From NCBI GenBank assembly GCA_032191485.1, contig JAVDOI010000011.1, positions 17,490,117 through 17,554,116 of the forward strand: a stretch of 64,000 bases of DNA. Direction: 5' to 3'. How positions within the stretch are numbered: the stretch's first letter is position 1; the number at the start of each line of letters is the position of its first letter. The notes below the pieces were generated by a model. That model did no database searches and had not been told where the DNA came from. It saw only the letters and a list, made by a program, of their open reading frames with translations. Positions 39,501 to 50,921 of the stretch are shown piece after piece. The DNA comes from Leptoclinus maculatus (taxonomy: Eukaryota; Chordata; Actinopteri; Perciformes; Stichaeidae). Both the position numbers and the translations under genes were made by a program.

Positions 39501-41229
39501 TCTCTCATTGCATACCAGTTTGTTCTCTGTGTGAGTTTACAATATAAACACCACCCACTCGTGTGCCCTGCAGTGCACAAACTCGCACACACACACACAT
39601 AGACGTGTGTGTGTAGGTGTGTGTGTGTGTGAGGGGGGCGTGCATTCCGTTAGCTCGACAGGTGTGTGGAAGACTGCCACGAGCCGGGCAGCAGGTGGAG
39701 ATGAGGATAGATTTTAATCGCATTACTCTGTTGAGCAATAATTCTACTGCCAGAGGCAAAGACGGTCCATAGCTACAGTAGCGTCTGATTGATGGATGCT
39801 GTCTCGGGAATCCCTGAATCATTGAGAAACTAGCGTGCCCTACAATACGTGTGTGCTGCAATGTACGACAGCTTCATTTTGTAACCGAATGCACGATGAG
39901 GTTATCAAACAGGTGAGAGTTTTGATGAAGGTTTAAAGTGGTTTTGTCTACTGGGAAAGAAGAAGAAGAAGAAAAAAGATAAGAAGAAATGCCGGGAGGA
40001 AAAACCGTACAATAATTGGATGTTATATTAAGTTTGAAAGGATTGTGATCTGTATGTGAGGTCTGTCCAAATAAAGATTATACAAGCAACAGACCAGGGG
40101 AGTTCCAATATATCTGAGGATGTATTGTGTTGTGTGTTTCAATGAAAAGCTAATTGACTTTGGTTTTCAGGGAGCCGGGGGGAGGTAAATCCCTCAGGTT
40201 TTTAACCGTTTCTTATCTGGAGAGCTCCATCTGGAGCACTGCACTCTCCCCCTGACCTTGTCATCCTCGCGCACGGCGTGATTAACGGCTGAGAATTTGC
40301 ATCAATTTGAAACTGTCTGAATAAGACGGCAGAAGGCGTCGTGTGCTGTTAATGAAGTCGCGGAAGACAACAGCAGCCTCGTAACGTTCCGGTTGGCATG
40401 ATCAAAAAAGGACAAGGCAAGAAGGGCACCCCTGCTCTTGATGCCACGTCTTTCACATGCCAGCAGCACAGTCTGAACGAGATAAGGAGACACAAACAAA
40501 CCAATTGGCTGCACCAGGGCGATATGGGAAGCGAAGTGCGACATGTTGGGACAGTGATATTCTGATCTTTACCCTGCTTTTCTCTTTTGTCTCCCCCTCC
40601 TCTCTGCTTATCTCCCGCTCCTTTCGCTGCTCTGTCTTTATTTAAAAGCTCATGATCCTCTCTGTGCGGGAAGAGATCATCTATTTGCATATGAACCTGG
40701 CACAGCCAGGATTCCCTGAATGACTACTGAGGTTTAAGGCGCAGGTATTTCACACATTTAAATCAGATAGTGTGCTTCCACAGCTAATGAAGACTTTATG
40801 ATCCATCCAAGTGCAACCTGATCACTTGTTTTAAAATCAGTTATGCAAATTTTGAGAGGGTCGACCCTTCAACCACTGAAGCACTTTGCCAATTGCACCA
40901 GGATGTTGAACTCCACTTGTTCTGGGTTGTTCTCCAATGTGTTCTTTTTCTTTTTTTCTTTCTGTGTTTAGTGTAAATGACATATTCAGGGTAAATACAG
41001 GCCTCAGGCTGACACCTATCGAAGGATTTATATTGATATAGATAACACACTGTGCAGGATGACTAAAGAAAATAGTAAAACTAAGTCATATGATTGTTAT
41101 CATGATTTGTGACAGTTGAAAGTTGCGTTCAACTTTGGTTTATTCAATTTAGAAAAGGATCAATTGGACAGGGGAATCATGGACTCATGTGTCCTAGATG
41201 TTGGAAAATAAAATGTATTCAACAATATT

Positions 41230-41556
41230 ACTCTATGAATTACAAATGCTGTATCAAGACACATAACAGACAGTAAAATCTGACTTGACAGTCCATCTGA
41301 CTTATTGCACATTTACACAACTGTTCCACATCTGACTTTACACACGTACATTGCAGTCGTTGGTATTATGGTCTCTTTATTTTCATAACTGTTCTTATCT
41401 TACATTATGAGTGTTTCTTCTACTGCATATTACTGTTTGTATTCTCTTCATGTTACCTTTTTAGGAATAGCAGTTTAAAGAAGAAAGACACCGATGAATT
41501 TCTTTGTACAGCACAAACCTGTTTCTCTGTGCCTGTGGCAATAAAGTTTTTAAATT
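41230..41556 (+). other. Possible 3' end of a retroelement or processed transcript
   Basis: An A/T-rich stretch ends in CAATAAAGTTTTTAAA (about 41540-41556). This resembles the tail of fish LINE-like repeats and of many 3' UTRs. No coding part, poly(A) tail or target duplication is visible, so the call is tentative. Confidence 0.25.
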
Positions 41557-42114
41557 TGACTTAATACAAACCTACTGTGTGTACAGAACATTCTTGGTTT
41601 GTCTTTCATGGTCTCAACTATCTATGATGTTGAAAAACTTTGAATAATATTGGTGAAATTCACCCTAGTTGAGCAACTGTGTTTAATTCACGCTTCAGCA
41701 TCTTTACAGCTTTTTTTTCCCCGGGTTGGTCCACATCTCCCCAAATGACGGTTCTTGCATCCACTCAGCAGTGTGTGAACAGATGGTGTGACGGACAGGG
41801 ACTTCAGTGTTGTTTTGTGGCGCAAAGAGGGACATGGGAACGTTTAGGAGAATCAGTTGACTATCCATCACACAAAGATCGTGTTACACCGACATGCAGG
41901 TTCTACTCTGCTGGTCATCAGTTTTCTGACAGGACTGTTTTTTGTCGGCTGGTAGCTTATTGCCTTGCTTACTTTCTTTCTTCTTTTCGTTTCTGAGATT
42001 AGGCTGCGGTGTTTGAGAGATTTTTTTGAGAGTTTTTGAGAGAAATCTGAGTCATAAGTATTCTTCATGAAAATAAATTTAGAAATTGAGAAAAAGTGTA
42101 GAACTCTAAAACCT

Positions 42115-42120
42115 TTTATT
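42115..42120 (-). terminator. foxi1 poly(A) signal
   Basis: TTTATT on the plus strand gives AATAAA in foxi1 orientation, about 700 bases beyond the stop codon at 42817. The 3' UTR in between holds a GT/CA run (42692-42710). Confidence 0.55.
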
Positions 42121-42816
42121 CATATCAAAAACACAACGCATATAGCATGTACCATTCATTAGGAATCAATTTTATACAATAACAGTTGTACCAACAAACC
42201 AACAATATAAATGCATAACAATACACAACACATTGACATATTTACAAAGCACAATAACCACTAACAGACATCAGATTATTTAAGCTTTAGTACTCCAAAA
42301 AAACCAACATCTGCCTTTTAGCTTCTGTTAATTCCTACACACTCCCATACGTAGACAATGGTGTAATTAACTACTCCTCTAAATGTGCTGTCTGAGCGTT
42401 GTTTGTATGGTTGATACCATCAAAGAATCACAGATAGCAGTGTGAAATGACCTGGTGTCAGCAGATCAGATCCAGGATCTGCTAATAATGAGTCAGATCT
42501 GATAGGTGCCGGCTTTAGATTGAGTAAAAGCTGACTGAGGATCTGATAGCGGGGCTGACTGCGGTTTCAGGGAGTGACACCCGTAGTAGCTGACTCGGCT
42601 GTTACTGTGGGAGTCTAACCCCTTTTTACTCAGCTGTCACACGCTATAGTGATCTCAACTGTCTCAGTCAGCGCAATCTGTGTGTGTTTGTGTGTGTGTG
42701 TGTGTGTGTGATGTCTTTCACAACCGAATCTCTCTCTCTCTGACAAAAGTGACCAGACAGGTGACATTTCCCGTCAAGAGTCTTTCAAACCCAAACTTTC
42801 CCCCCTTAATGTCTCA

Positions 42817-44092
42817 TTAAACCTCTGTGCCCTCGCGATGGTAGATGATTCCTGTCGAGCCCAGCGTAGGGTAGAAATGCCCACTGGACGCACTGTACTG
42901 GCTGAGGATGGGGCTGGCGTAGCCTAGGGAGGCGTGGGTGGGTGAAGAGGAGAGCACGGGGGGAGCCGGTCCTTGCGGCGCCCACTCTGGCCCACCCGAG
43001 TTGGGGGAGTAGTTGCCAAAGCTTCCAGGTTGCGTGGTTCTATGAGGCCCATCTAAAGGCAGGTTGATCTGCAGCGGCCTGCTCAGCGCGTCGCCTCCCA
43101 CCTCGCCGGCTGCTCCGGTCGTCACGCCGGACATCTCGGACAGGAAGCTGCTGAGGCAAGGTGCGGGGCCTGACGACGAAGGGGAGGGGATCCTGTCAGA
43201 CGTGGGAGAGATGTTCAGGCCGGCCGAGTGTTTGGGGCTTCCCCTCTCGCTGTCACCTGACTCCGGAGCCCCCGAGCCGCCGTCGGCGCCGGAATCGGAC
43301 TTCCTCTTCCTTTTGCGGCGGAAGTTTCCGTTGTCAAACATCTTCTCACAGTTTGGGTCAAGCGTCCAGTAGTTGCCCTTGCCTGTGGCGTGAGAATGTA
43401 GAGTTAGTGAGGCTCAATTTAAATTAGAAAATGGGAAAATGTCTTTAAACACACCAATGAAACACTACAGCACATTAAACACAAATATTACCTGGATCGT
43501 CCTCGTCTCTTGGCACTTTCTTGAAGCAGTCGTTGAGTGACAGGTTGTGTCTGATGGAGTTCTGCCAGCCTGCTTTGCTCTTGTTGTAGAAAGGGAAGTT
43601 GTCGGCCACATACTGATAGATCTGGCTCAATGTCAGTCTCCGGTCTGGTGCTCCGTGGATGGCCATGGCGATGAGAGCGGAGTAGGAGTACGGCGGCCTG
43701 ACCAGCTTCATCAGGTCTTCTTGCGAGGGGAGAGAGAACCAGCTCAGCTCCCCTCCCGGACCCCCGACTCCGGCGGGACCCAGGTAAGGCCTCTGCATGC
43801 CGTAGTGCTGAGGGACGAAGGGGGGGCCGGGGTTACCGGGCGGGCCGGCGGTAGCCAGGTACGGCGGCGTGTTGATCCCGGAGCCGTTGAACCAGAGGTA
43901 AGGGTTCGGGGCTGAGGTGGTGTAGTCGCTCAGGTCGTAGGAGGTCGGAGTGGTGCGCTGAGGACTTGGCAGCGAGGGAGGAGGGTAGTAGCAGTCGCTG
44001 TACATGCTGAGCTCAGGGGGCTCCTGGCCGAGGCTGGGGAACTGTGGGCCACACCGAGGAGGAGACTGTCCCTGGGCCTCAAACGCAGACAT
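42817..44092 (-). CDS. foxi1: Forkhead transcription factor FoxI1 (2 exons)
   Basis: Nuclear forkhead transcription factor. In fish it is required for otic placode, jaw and ionocyte precursor specification (family knowledge). Exon 1 is 44092-43492 and exon 2 is 43382-42817; 1167 bases, 388 aa. The split falls in the Gly codon of DDPG|KGNYW inside the forkhead domain, the classical FoxI intron position. The start MSAFEAQGQSPPRCGPQFPS and NPYLWFNG are FoxI1 signatures. The forkhead domain spans about residues 131-222, with VRPPYSYSALIAMAIHGAP, recognition helix WQNSIRHNLSLNDCF and GNYWTLDPNCEKMFDNGNFRR-type wing, then a basic nuclear signal RRKRKRKS. The C-terminal half is Ser/Pro/Gly-rich. Foxi3 or foxi2 are less likely given the N-terminus and the lcp2/gabrp neighbours. 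No lesion is seen. Confidence 0.95.
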
Positions 44093-45452
44093 CGTAAAAA
44101 AAATCTCTTCTTACCGCTCTGCTCGAAAAGTCCTTCTCCTTGTTCAGACTTTTGCAGGTATTTGAATGTGAGCTGGTCCAAATGATGGTCCTCGACACTT
44201 CCAAGTTGTAAGCTACTCTTCTCCTCCCCCTTTCTGGTCTGTTTGCCCTTGCTTTATGTCAAGATGTCACCTGTCATACCTGCTTTATCTGTTCCTCTGG
44301 AAACGCCCCCTGCCTCGTTTCATTGGTTGTTTTCTCAGGTGAGGAGCCCGTTCCTGCTTTCTCTGTTTTTTTCCTGTTGTCAGCTGGTTCACTTCCTCCA
44401 GGGGTTTTGTTCACCCTCAATTAAATAATTTTCCACTCAAGCTGTTCAGTCGGTCCTTTTTTGATGATTATGATGCAAATTGACACACAATGAAATAATT
44501 TAGATATAGATTATACATTTAATCATTATTTTTTCTGCTTGCTAATCCTGGCCAGTTATTATGAAGATGAACCTTCTCCTACAGAACACAGACCATTTTG
44601 TGATATTAAATTGCATCCATATTTTCTATAAAGCTTAACCACACTAAAGAGTGATGATTATGATGAACAAAACAAAAGCAACTGCAATGGCCTCTTAGCT
44701 GTAGCGATACCAAAGGAATATCATAAAAGTAACTTCAGTCTACCACAGTATAAGAATAATGGGTTAATAACAGCATTACAGTGACAGTAGTTTACACAGC
44801 ATAATTTAAATACAATAATATTTTGATATTAATAAGCTAATTCATATTCATATTCATTCAAATCCATATGTTAGCTAATCCCCCCCACAGATATATTATT
44901 ATTATGTTATACAGGTAACATTAACGTTACCTTAAATTATATTTTTTTATAATGTTCCGAATTATTAATATTTATAGTCAGTGACAGTTTTTTATACAAT
45001 AACTGTACGTAATAAGGGTTTTGTGTGGTCGTAGGAAGTTACATCATCACGTTATAAAATGAGAACGCGCATTGCGTTAAGTTAGCGCGAGAGCTTTTTA
45101 TTTCAAACTAACTTACCGAAGAAAGACGCTCGACCGTAAGTTTTGCACATTTTAAAATGAGATAGTACACATTTAACCCCATAAACTAATTATTTGAACT
45201 CCAGCTATTGTTTGTAGATGCTGCTGTTCCCCTTGACAGATGAAAGTCCGTCAGAATCGTATTTTTAATCGTATTTATATCACGCTAACTTGACCGTTGC
45301 TAACTTAATACCACAGCGCCGCGAGCTAGCTAGCTAACGTTTACCTGTAGCTGCCATGACGAGCTAACGTTAGCTGAAGTTAGCGTTGTCGGAGAAGTGT
45401 CTGTGTGACGGGACAGCTGATTAAAAAGCAAACCGCCGGTTTGTAATTTAAG
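44093..45452. promoter_or_regulatory. Divergent intergenic region between foxi1 and syce3
   Basis: 1.36 kb separates the foxi1 start (leftward) from the syce3 start (rightward), so both promoters must lie here or overlap. The part near foxi1 (44100-44430) is C/T-rich; the middle is AT-rich. The syce3-proximal part (45290-45420) contains GCTAGCTAGCTAACG-like words and CpGs. I see no clear TATA box for either gene. Confidence 0.4.
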
Positions 45453-45799
45453 ATGGCCGACTCTTCGTCGCTCCCCGAGCTACCGCAGGACAGTGTGGAC
45501 GACGTGTTGGAGCTGAACAAGGACTTGGAGAGAATTATAGAAGCCGTTGAAAACATATCAGGTGTGTAACTGTTGTCTCGTTGTAACGCCGCGTTAGACA
45601 GGCTCCGTTTAATATGTCACATACCGGTGCATGTCTGGTAACAACCACCGTTAATCTTCCTGTGTGTCCACCCGTAGTGCAGCTGACTTGGATGGGCTAT
45701 GACATGGTGGCCCTGCGGACCAGCCCCGAGCTGGGGACCTCCATGCTGAAGCTGAAAGAAGCCTATCATAAGTGCCGCGCTATTATCTGCGGAGACTGA
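45453..45799 (+). CDS. syce3: Synaptonemal complex central element protein 3 (2 coding exons)
   Basis: Small helical protein of the synaptonemal complex central element, needed for meiotic chromosome synapsis in mammals. Exons 45453-45561 and 45678-45799, 231 bases, 76 aa. The junction is phase 1 (TCA G|TG CAG). The core LNKDLERIIEAVENISVQLT and WMGYDMVALRTSP matches the family, which reads LNKDLEKLLEEMEKISVQATW and WMAYDMV in mammals. The protein ends at KCRAIICGD and lacks about 10-12 C-terminal residues present in the 88-aa mammalian protein. The Leu/Ile heptad pattern supports helices. It lies head-to-head with foxi1 and upstream of lcp2. SYCE3 is not in this block in human, which suggests movement in one lineage. 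Confidence 0.87.
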
Positions 45800-46023
45800 G
45801 ACCAGGAGCCAGAGATGAACATATAACCTGATCCTACTGCCTCAATAGCTATTCAGAGCTGATATCGGAGTGTTCAGTTCTCAAGACGATGTTTCTGCTC
45901 TCTGACTCATAACAATGTTACATTCAGTAATGTACAGACTTAGTTGATGTTAGCAAGGCCTTCAGTTTGTGTTAGATATGTGGTTATAAAGTATTCTGAT
46001 GGCTTTAGCTTGTTAAATGCAAT

Positions 46024-46029
46024 AATAAA
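46024..46029 (+). terminator. syce3 poly(A) signal
   Basis: AATAAA 225 bases after the syce3 stop, followed by a GTGGTGTGTG-rich downstream element at 46053-46065. Confidence 0.65.
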
Positions 46030-46517
46030 AACACATAAAGTGAGAATGTCTTCTGTGGTGTGTGTTTTTTTTATATATAGACATAGACGTACATGTCTGT
46101 CACCTACTTTTAGAATGCATTAAAGGGTAACTCTGCCCTCAGGATCTACCAATGATCTCATGTCATAGATACCAAATGGTGGAATCTGTGAGCATTGTCC
46201 TTGAACCTTCGGGGCTGATTTAAAACAGTTTTGAGCCATTTTCAGCCTTCAAAACCCAGATGTTTATAAATGATGTCATTAACACCTGCATTAATGTGTT
46301 TCATCACACTACTGTCATATCGTTCACTTTGCAGCTCAATAAATCACATTTCAATGTGCAGTACCTTTTTTTTTTTTTAAATGTCCTTTCATGTTGACGT
46401 TTTACTTGGGATATTACACCAGCATTCTGAATTTTGCACTTTCAAGTCTGTAAGATGTTGTGTGGTCTAATTACAGTTGACATGGTCTGCTTTGTTCTTA
46501 TGCACTTAACTTTTCAG

Positions 46518-46655
46518 ATGGAGAACGCAGAGCAAGCTGCCTCAACCGCCTGCATTGATCTGGAAAAGGTTCTGAAAGGGCTGGACTCCTTATCTCACTG
46601 CATGGATCAACTGGCATGTATGTTTGGCTGTTTCATCTCCAATAAATGTCAGTAA
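46518..46655 (+). CDS. Uncertain small ORF, possible last exon (45 aa)
   Basis: The ATG directly follows an excellent acceptor (TTAACTTTTCAG). The 45-aa frame (MENAEQAASTACIDLEKVLK, then a Leu/Met/Cys-rich helix) ends at TAA 46653-46655. An AATAAA at 46641-46646 overlaps the last codons, so a transcript ending here would have almost no 3' UTR. Human has a small unnamed gene, C5orf58, at this place between FOXI1 and LCP2, so this could be its fish counterpart; I cannot show similarity with confidence. An upstream exon is not identified. It could equally be a chance frame. Confidence 0.35.
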   Translation: MENAEQAASTACIDLEKVLKGLDSLSHCMDQLACMFGCFISNKCQ

Positions 46656-47823
46656 GAATCCAAATTGTACCAGTAAGAAGACCTTGATGATCGATATGCA
46701 AATATGCAAAGCGCGTGATGTAACTAACTGTTATCCGAGATGTGAAACGTGATAACCAAATTGGATTACTGCGCACCAACTGCTGCTCAACTTGGCCTCG
46801 CTTGTTGTAGATGTCAGCGGAGTTGCACGATGCTACAAGACCGTCTGTCAGATTGCACTCTGCTGATGGGCCGATAGGAGTAATGGAAAGATTTCACACG
46901 CATGGTTGTCCATCATGCCGTTTGATGTGAGGCATGATGTTGCAGCTTTTATTTATTTTTTGGGGGACAGTTTTGGGCAGATTTTCAGATTTGAAAACGA
47001 TTTTCTCAAAAGATCAAGTGCTCGTGTCATTTCAGTTTTTCTTTGCCCCGAATTGTTTTAATTGTTCCAACTGCGAGGAGCTCCTCTGTTGTCACTGCGG
47101 AACAATTTTATTCATCAACACCACCCTCAAAAACGTATTTAGTATGCACAGTGACTCTTTATTTATCCCGTTTTACAGAGTTAACGCACAACTTTTTCAA
47201 AGCCTGGTTAGAATTCATGTGTAGAGTAGTAATACATTTGTCATTGATCTCAAACACAGTGTACTTATGTTTTGAGTAGCACATCTTAGTGAATACCAGG
47301 ACCACTTTATAATAACGGGATGAAATAGAGAGGCGTGTATCCAAGTTTAACATTCAGCTTATCTCCTCTGAAGTACTGTCATCCTTGGTGTGGAACCTTC
47401 TATATTTTGAAACGTGACTTTAGAACATGTGTTGACCCGAGGCGCTTGTGAAACCAGGTTTTCTGGCTTTGTTTTCTGCCTGCAGTGCGAACCCAGCTGA
47501 GGCAATGTGATCTGATCGTTTGTGTTGGCCACCCTGACAAGTTGGCGTTGAAGCAACAGCCCCCCAGCTGGACCTGAAACCGAGGCATGAAGAACGGAGG
47601 TAAGGCTGTGTGAACGTAGTTTAGTAAAATATACAAAATTCTCTCATTCTGTTCACTAAAAATACAAATGATGTTAAAAAAAAAAAAAGAGGAATTACAC
47701 AACAATGACCTTTTCCAAAAACTGTGACATTTTATAAGGCTTGAACAGGCCACTGGTATGCATGCACACAAATTAGCATAGAGAGTCTGATGATGCAAAC
47801 GCCCACGTTAAGCTCGGTGCCGG
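46656..47823. other. Interval downstream of lcp2
   Basis: No coding exon is seen. The lcp2 3' UTR should occupy part of it. In lcp2 orientation a variant TATAAA lies at about 47732-47737 and an AATAAA (TTTATT on plus) at about 47157-47163; either could be the 3' end. Confidence 0.4.
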
Positions 47824-49486
47824 TCAGAGCCCCGCAGGGTGCAGCAGACAGCAGTAGCTCTGCGCTTCAGCGCTCTGGTCTGTGGCGTCGATGAGCAGCA
47901 GTGGGGTGTCCGTGTGATGGGTAATCATCTGCTTCACCCCGGGGAAACTCTACAACACACACACAGGAAAAAGATGACAGGGACCTAATGACGCAGCGCA
48001 GGCACAAGTCAGCATCAAACACTGCCCGAGGCGAGCCACAAGATGTGAACTTTTCAGTTTATTTGAAGTGAACACAGACCGGCCTTCGCCTTCCTCATTT
48101 GAACACTATTATTTAATAGCGTCAGCGTTTCCAGGTTACCTGGTTATTTCTCAAGCCGGTGCCGAGGGAGTAGGAGTCGCCTTGGTTGCGGATCATGATG
48201 TTGTAAACCTTGCCTTGTTTCAGCAGCATCAGGGTGTAAGGGTGCTCAGCCCCGGCGTGTGAGCTGTCCCTCACCACAAATGCCCCGTCCTAAAAACATA
48301 GAATATGTGGACAAATCAACACACATTCAGCCAGTTTTAACACAACAAATAACATCCTGGTAAAGCTGCGTGTGTGTGCTCCAGAGAGAGGAGGGAGCGG
48401 GACTGAGAGAGGCGGCGACCCTGACTTTGTTCACCTCTCTGAGGGCGACCTCAGCTTGGTGTCTGGTCACCTTTCCTCCGTACCAGCTGGGATCCAAACC
48501 CTGGATGCAACATGACGACACAGTCGGAGTAAAGACTCCACAAACCGGCTCTTCCTTCTCATTTCTCGTGTGACAGAAATGTGTTTTTACATTGTTGTCA
48601 TTGTGAAAGAAATGGAACAGATATTCCTCAGTTAACCCAGTCTAGTGAATAAAATGCGAAATCTCTTGAGTTCAGAGCAGACATATGGGTCCCACCATTG
48701 TGTTCTTTTATTTACAATGGCGCCATCTGCTGTTTCCCTACTGAAATTACTCAAAGTGTGCACAGAGAAGCTCCCCCTTAAATATCATTGGTGCTCCCTA
48801 GCTAGCACAGTTTATACAGAAGTCATGGCTCATCTGTGATTCCACATTTGCTTCTCACCTTACTTTGTCCTGGTGTTGAGTTGTTAACCTTAGCAGCCTG
48901 TGTTGACACGGGAGGAACTGGAATGACTTTACCTGCTCTGGGAGTGGAGAGATGAAATGGAGCATCATTGAAATAATACTCAAATAATTGCATTATTGAG
49001 AGTGACAGGCTTGCTAGCCTCATAAACTGTTACGGTTGGCCTACCTGTTGGACACATCTGTGGGTTTGGGGGCTCTGGGTTTAGGGATAGTGCTCGTGGA
49101 TGAGCCAGGAGCCTTGACAGCGTCGCCCTCTTGTGGACATGATGGAAAGTGCAAAACAGAAATGTGAACACCGGTACAATCGCCCCAAACGGAACGTAAT
49201 AAGCAGCACGTACTTGATTTTGTGAGGTCTCTCTGGGATGCGCCATACTGTCCGGGCTTCCTGCTCCTGTCCATATACAGGTTGGGTTGGCTGGCTGGTG
49301 TTTGAACACGTTTTACAGAAGGATTAGTTCATCATCATCATCGTCAATAGCTCAGGTGGTCGTGGAGTCAGTAAATGTGCCGTCACCTGGTGCTTTGAAA
49401 GGTGTCTGAGGCGTGTGGTTCACTCTGAGTGGTGAAGGCGGTGGAGGTTTAGAGGTCCTTTCAGCAGTGGTCGGCTTATGAACAGG

Positions 49487-49526
<40 letters not shown>

Positions 49527-50921
49527 TAACTTAGGCCTGCAGGAAATGGGATCACCAATTCTGCTTACCAAGCACATAAAACGAAAGGCAGGAGATATGC
49601 TGATATGTTTTTAAATGTTTCTGTCACCTCTGCAGTGACTGTCCTGAAGTTTAGCCACTCTGGGATGTCGAGGAGGCTTCGGTGCGTCTGCAGAGGAAGA
49701 CCTCTCGCTGGTCTCTTCATAGGTCTCCTCACCGTCTTGCTGCTCAGCTGTCTGTGGCTCAGCTGTCTGTGGCTCAGTCAAAGCACAGATGTAGCCGTCT
49801 TCCTCTGGACCTTCATAGTCGTTATCACTTTCATTGTCCTGCCACACACACACACACACACAGCCAAGACATGTGATCTATTCCTTGTGTTATGTGTCAC
49901 TTGATTTAATTATTTTGTTTGACGCTGATGTTTTTTTTTTTTTTATCATTAAAAGATGTGTTTTACTCACAAACTCATCAGAGTCCCAGTTTTTTTCCTC
50001 TTGTGCTGTTGGAAAATAAGCCGTAAAAAGATTATCATCAGGCCTAAGGAAGGACGGCTTTATGATGTCAGTGGCATAGTCGAACACAAGTGTCCTTTAC
50101 CTTGTTTTGGGTAGTTTTGTGCTTTTGAACTGCACAGAAAGTGAGAAAGTTATGCATTGTTGTTGTTGTTACAGTTTGACATCTGGTATGAGCTGTAAAA
50201 TGAAATCTGTTTTCTTACTTTTGACCAAAGGCCGTCTTCTGATCCCCGTTGTTGATGTCACTTTGAATCTTAGTAACTAATCTATGAAGATACAAAACCA
50301 ATGTTTCTGGTTAGGAATACTGTTCGTTGTCAATGAAATAAATATGTTTTCAGTCGGACTCACGGGATATAAAGTCTGGGGAAGACTTGAAGGTCCCACG
50401 TCGTCATTTCCTGGATGACGTAGATTTGAATATTAAAGAAAAATCAATTGTATTTCAGAATAGTAAATGCGTGCACAGGCCTGCAGAGATGTAGGACGTA
50501 CTTACCATGAACTGTGCTCCACTCATGCTGTCCTTCATCACCAGTTTGTCGCAGCCGGATAACTTTAGCTGAGAGGACGTCACAGACTTTTACTTTAATG
50601 TCTCCGGAGTTATATAATTGCTTTTGAAATATCATCGTAGCTCAGTCTATTCTAACGGAGTGAACCTTGAACTGCTGCTTACATTACTCAAGCGATATGT
50701 TTACTTAGTTTCATACGTATTGTACAGCCCCCCCCCCCCCCGGCCTTTTTAAGATTTGTCACATATCAAGTTTTGATTTAACTTGGCGGAAAAAGGAACT
50801 ACAGTACAGAAGATATGAAAACAGCGTCTCTTTTGACACTCACCCTCCTCATGTAGTCGGCCAGACTTTGGGGACTCCATCCCAGCACCTCCGCTTTAGA
50901 GGGAACAGTGTTCAAACTCAT
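47824..50921 (-). CDS. lcp2: SLP-76 adaptor, lymphocyte cytosolic protein 2 (14 exons)
   Basis: Cytosolic scaffold linking T-cell receptor and platelet signalling to PLC-gamma, Vav, Nck and Gads. Exons in gene order: 50921-50844, 50568-50506, 50410-50364, 50281-50219, 50129-50101, 50005-49971, 49838-49628, 49488-49387, 49294-49214, 49129-49045, 48937-48859, 48500-48426, 48289-48140, 47949-47824; 1224 bases, 407 aa, against 533 in human. Visible: N-terminal SAM domain (EVLGWSPQSLADYMRR), an acidic segment with tyrosines 113 (NDYEGPEE), 121 and 145 (ETYEE) corresponding to the three kinase targets, a Gads-type RxxK motif (ERTSKPPPPSP), NLYMDRSRKPG, and a C-terminal SH2 domain starting near WYGGKVTRHQAE with FVVRDSS and YNIMIRN. 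The shortening is in the proline-rich middle. The start is chosen by homology; the GAGACGAGC before it follows an acceptor, so a 5' non-coding exon is expected. Confidence 0.92.
49493..49520. repeat. (CA)n microsatellite
   Basis: In lcp2 orientation this GT run ends only a few bases before the acceptor of the exon starting at 49488. A second CA run at 49842-49860 sits just before the exon starting at 49838. Confidence 0.88.
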
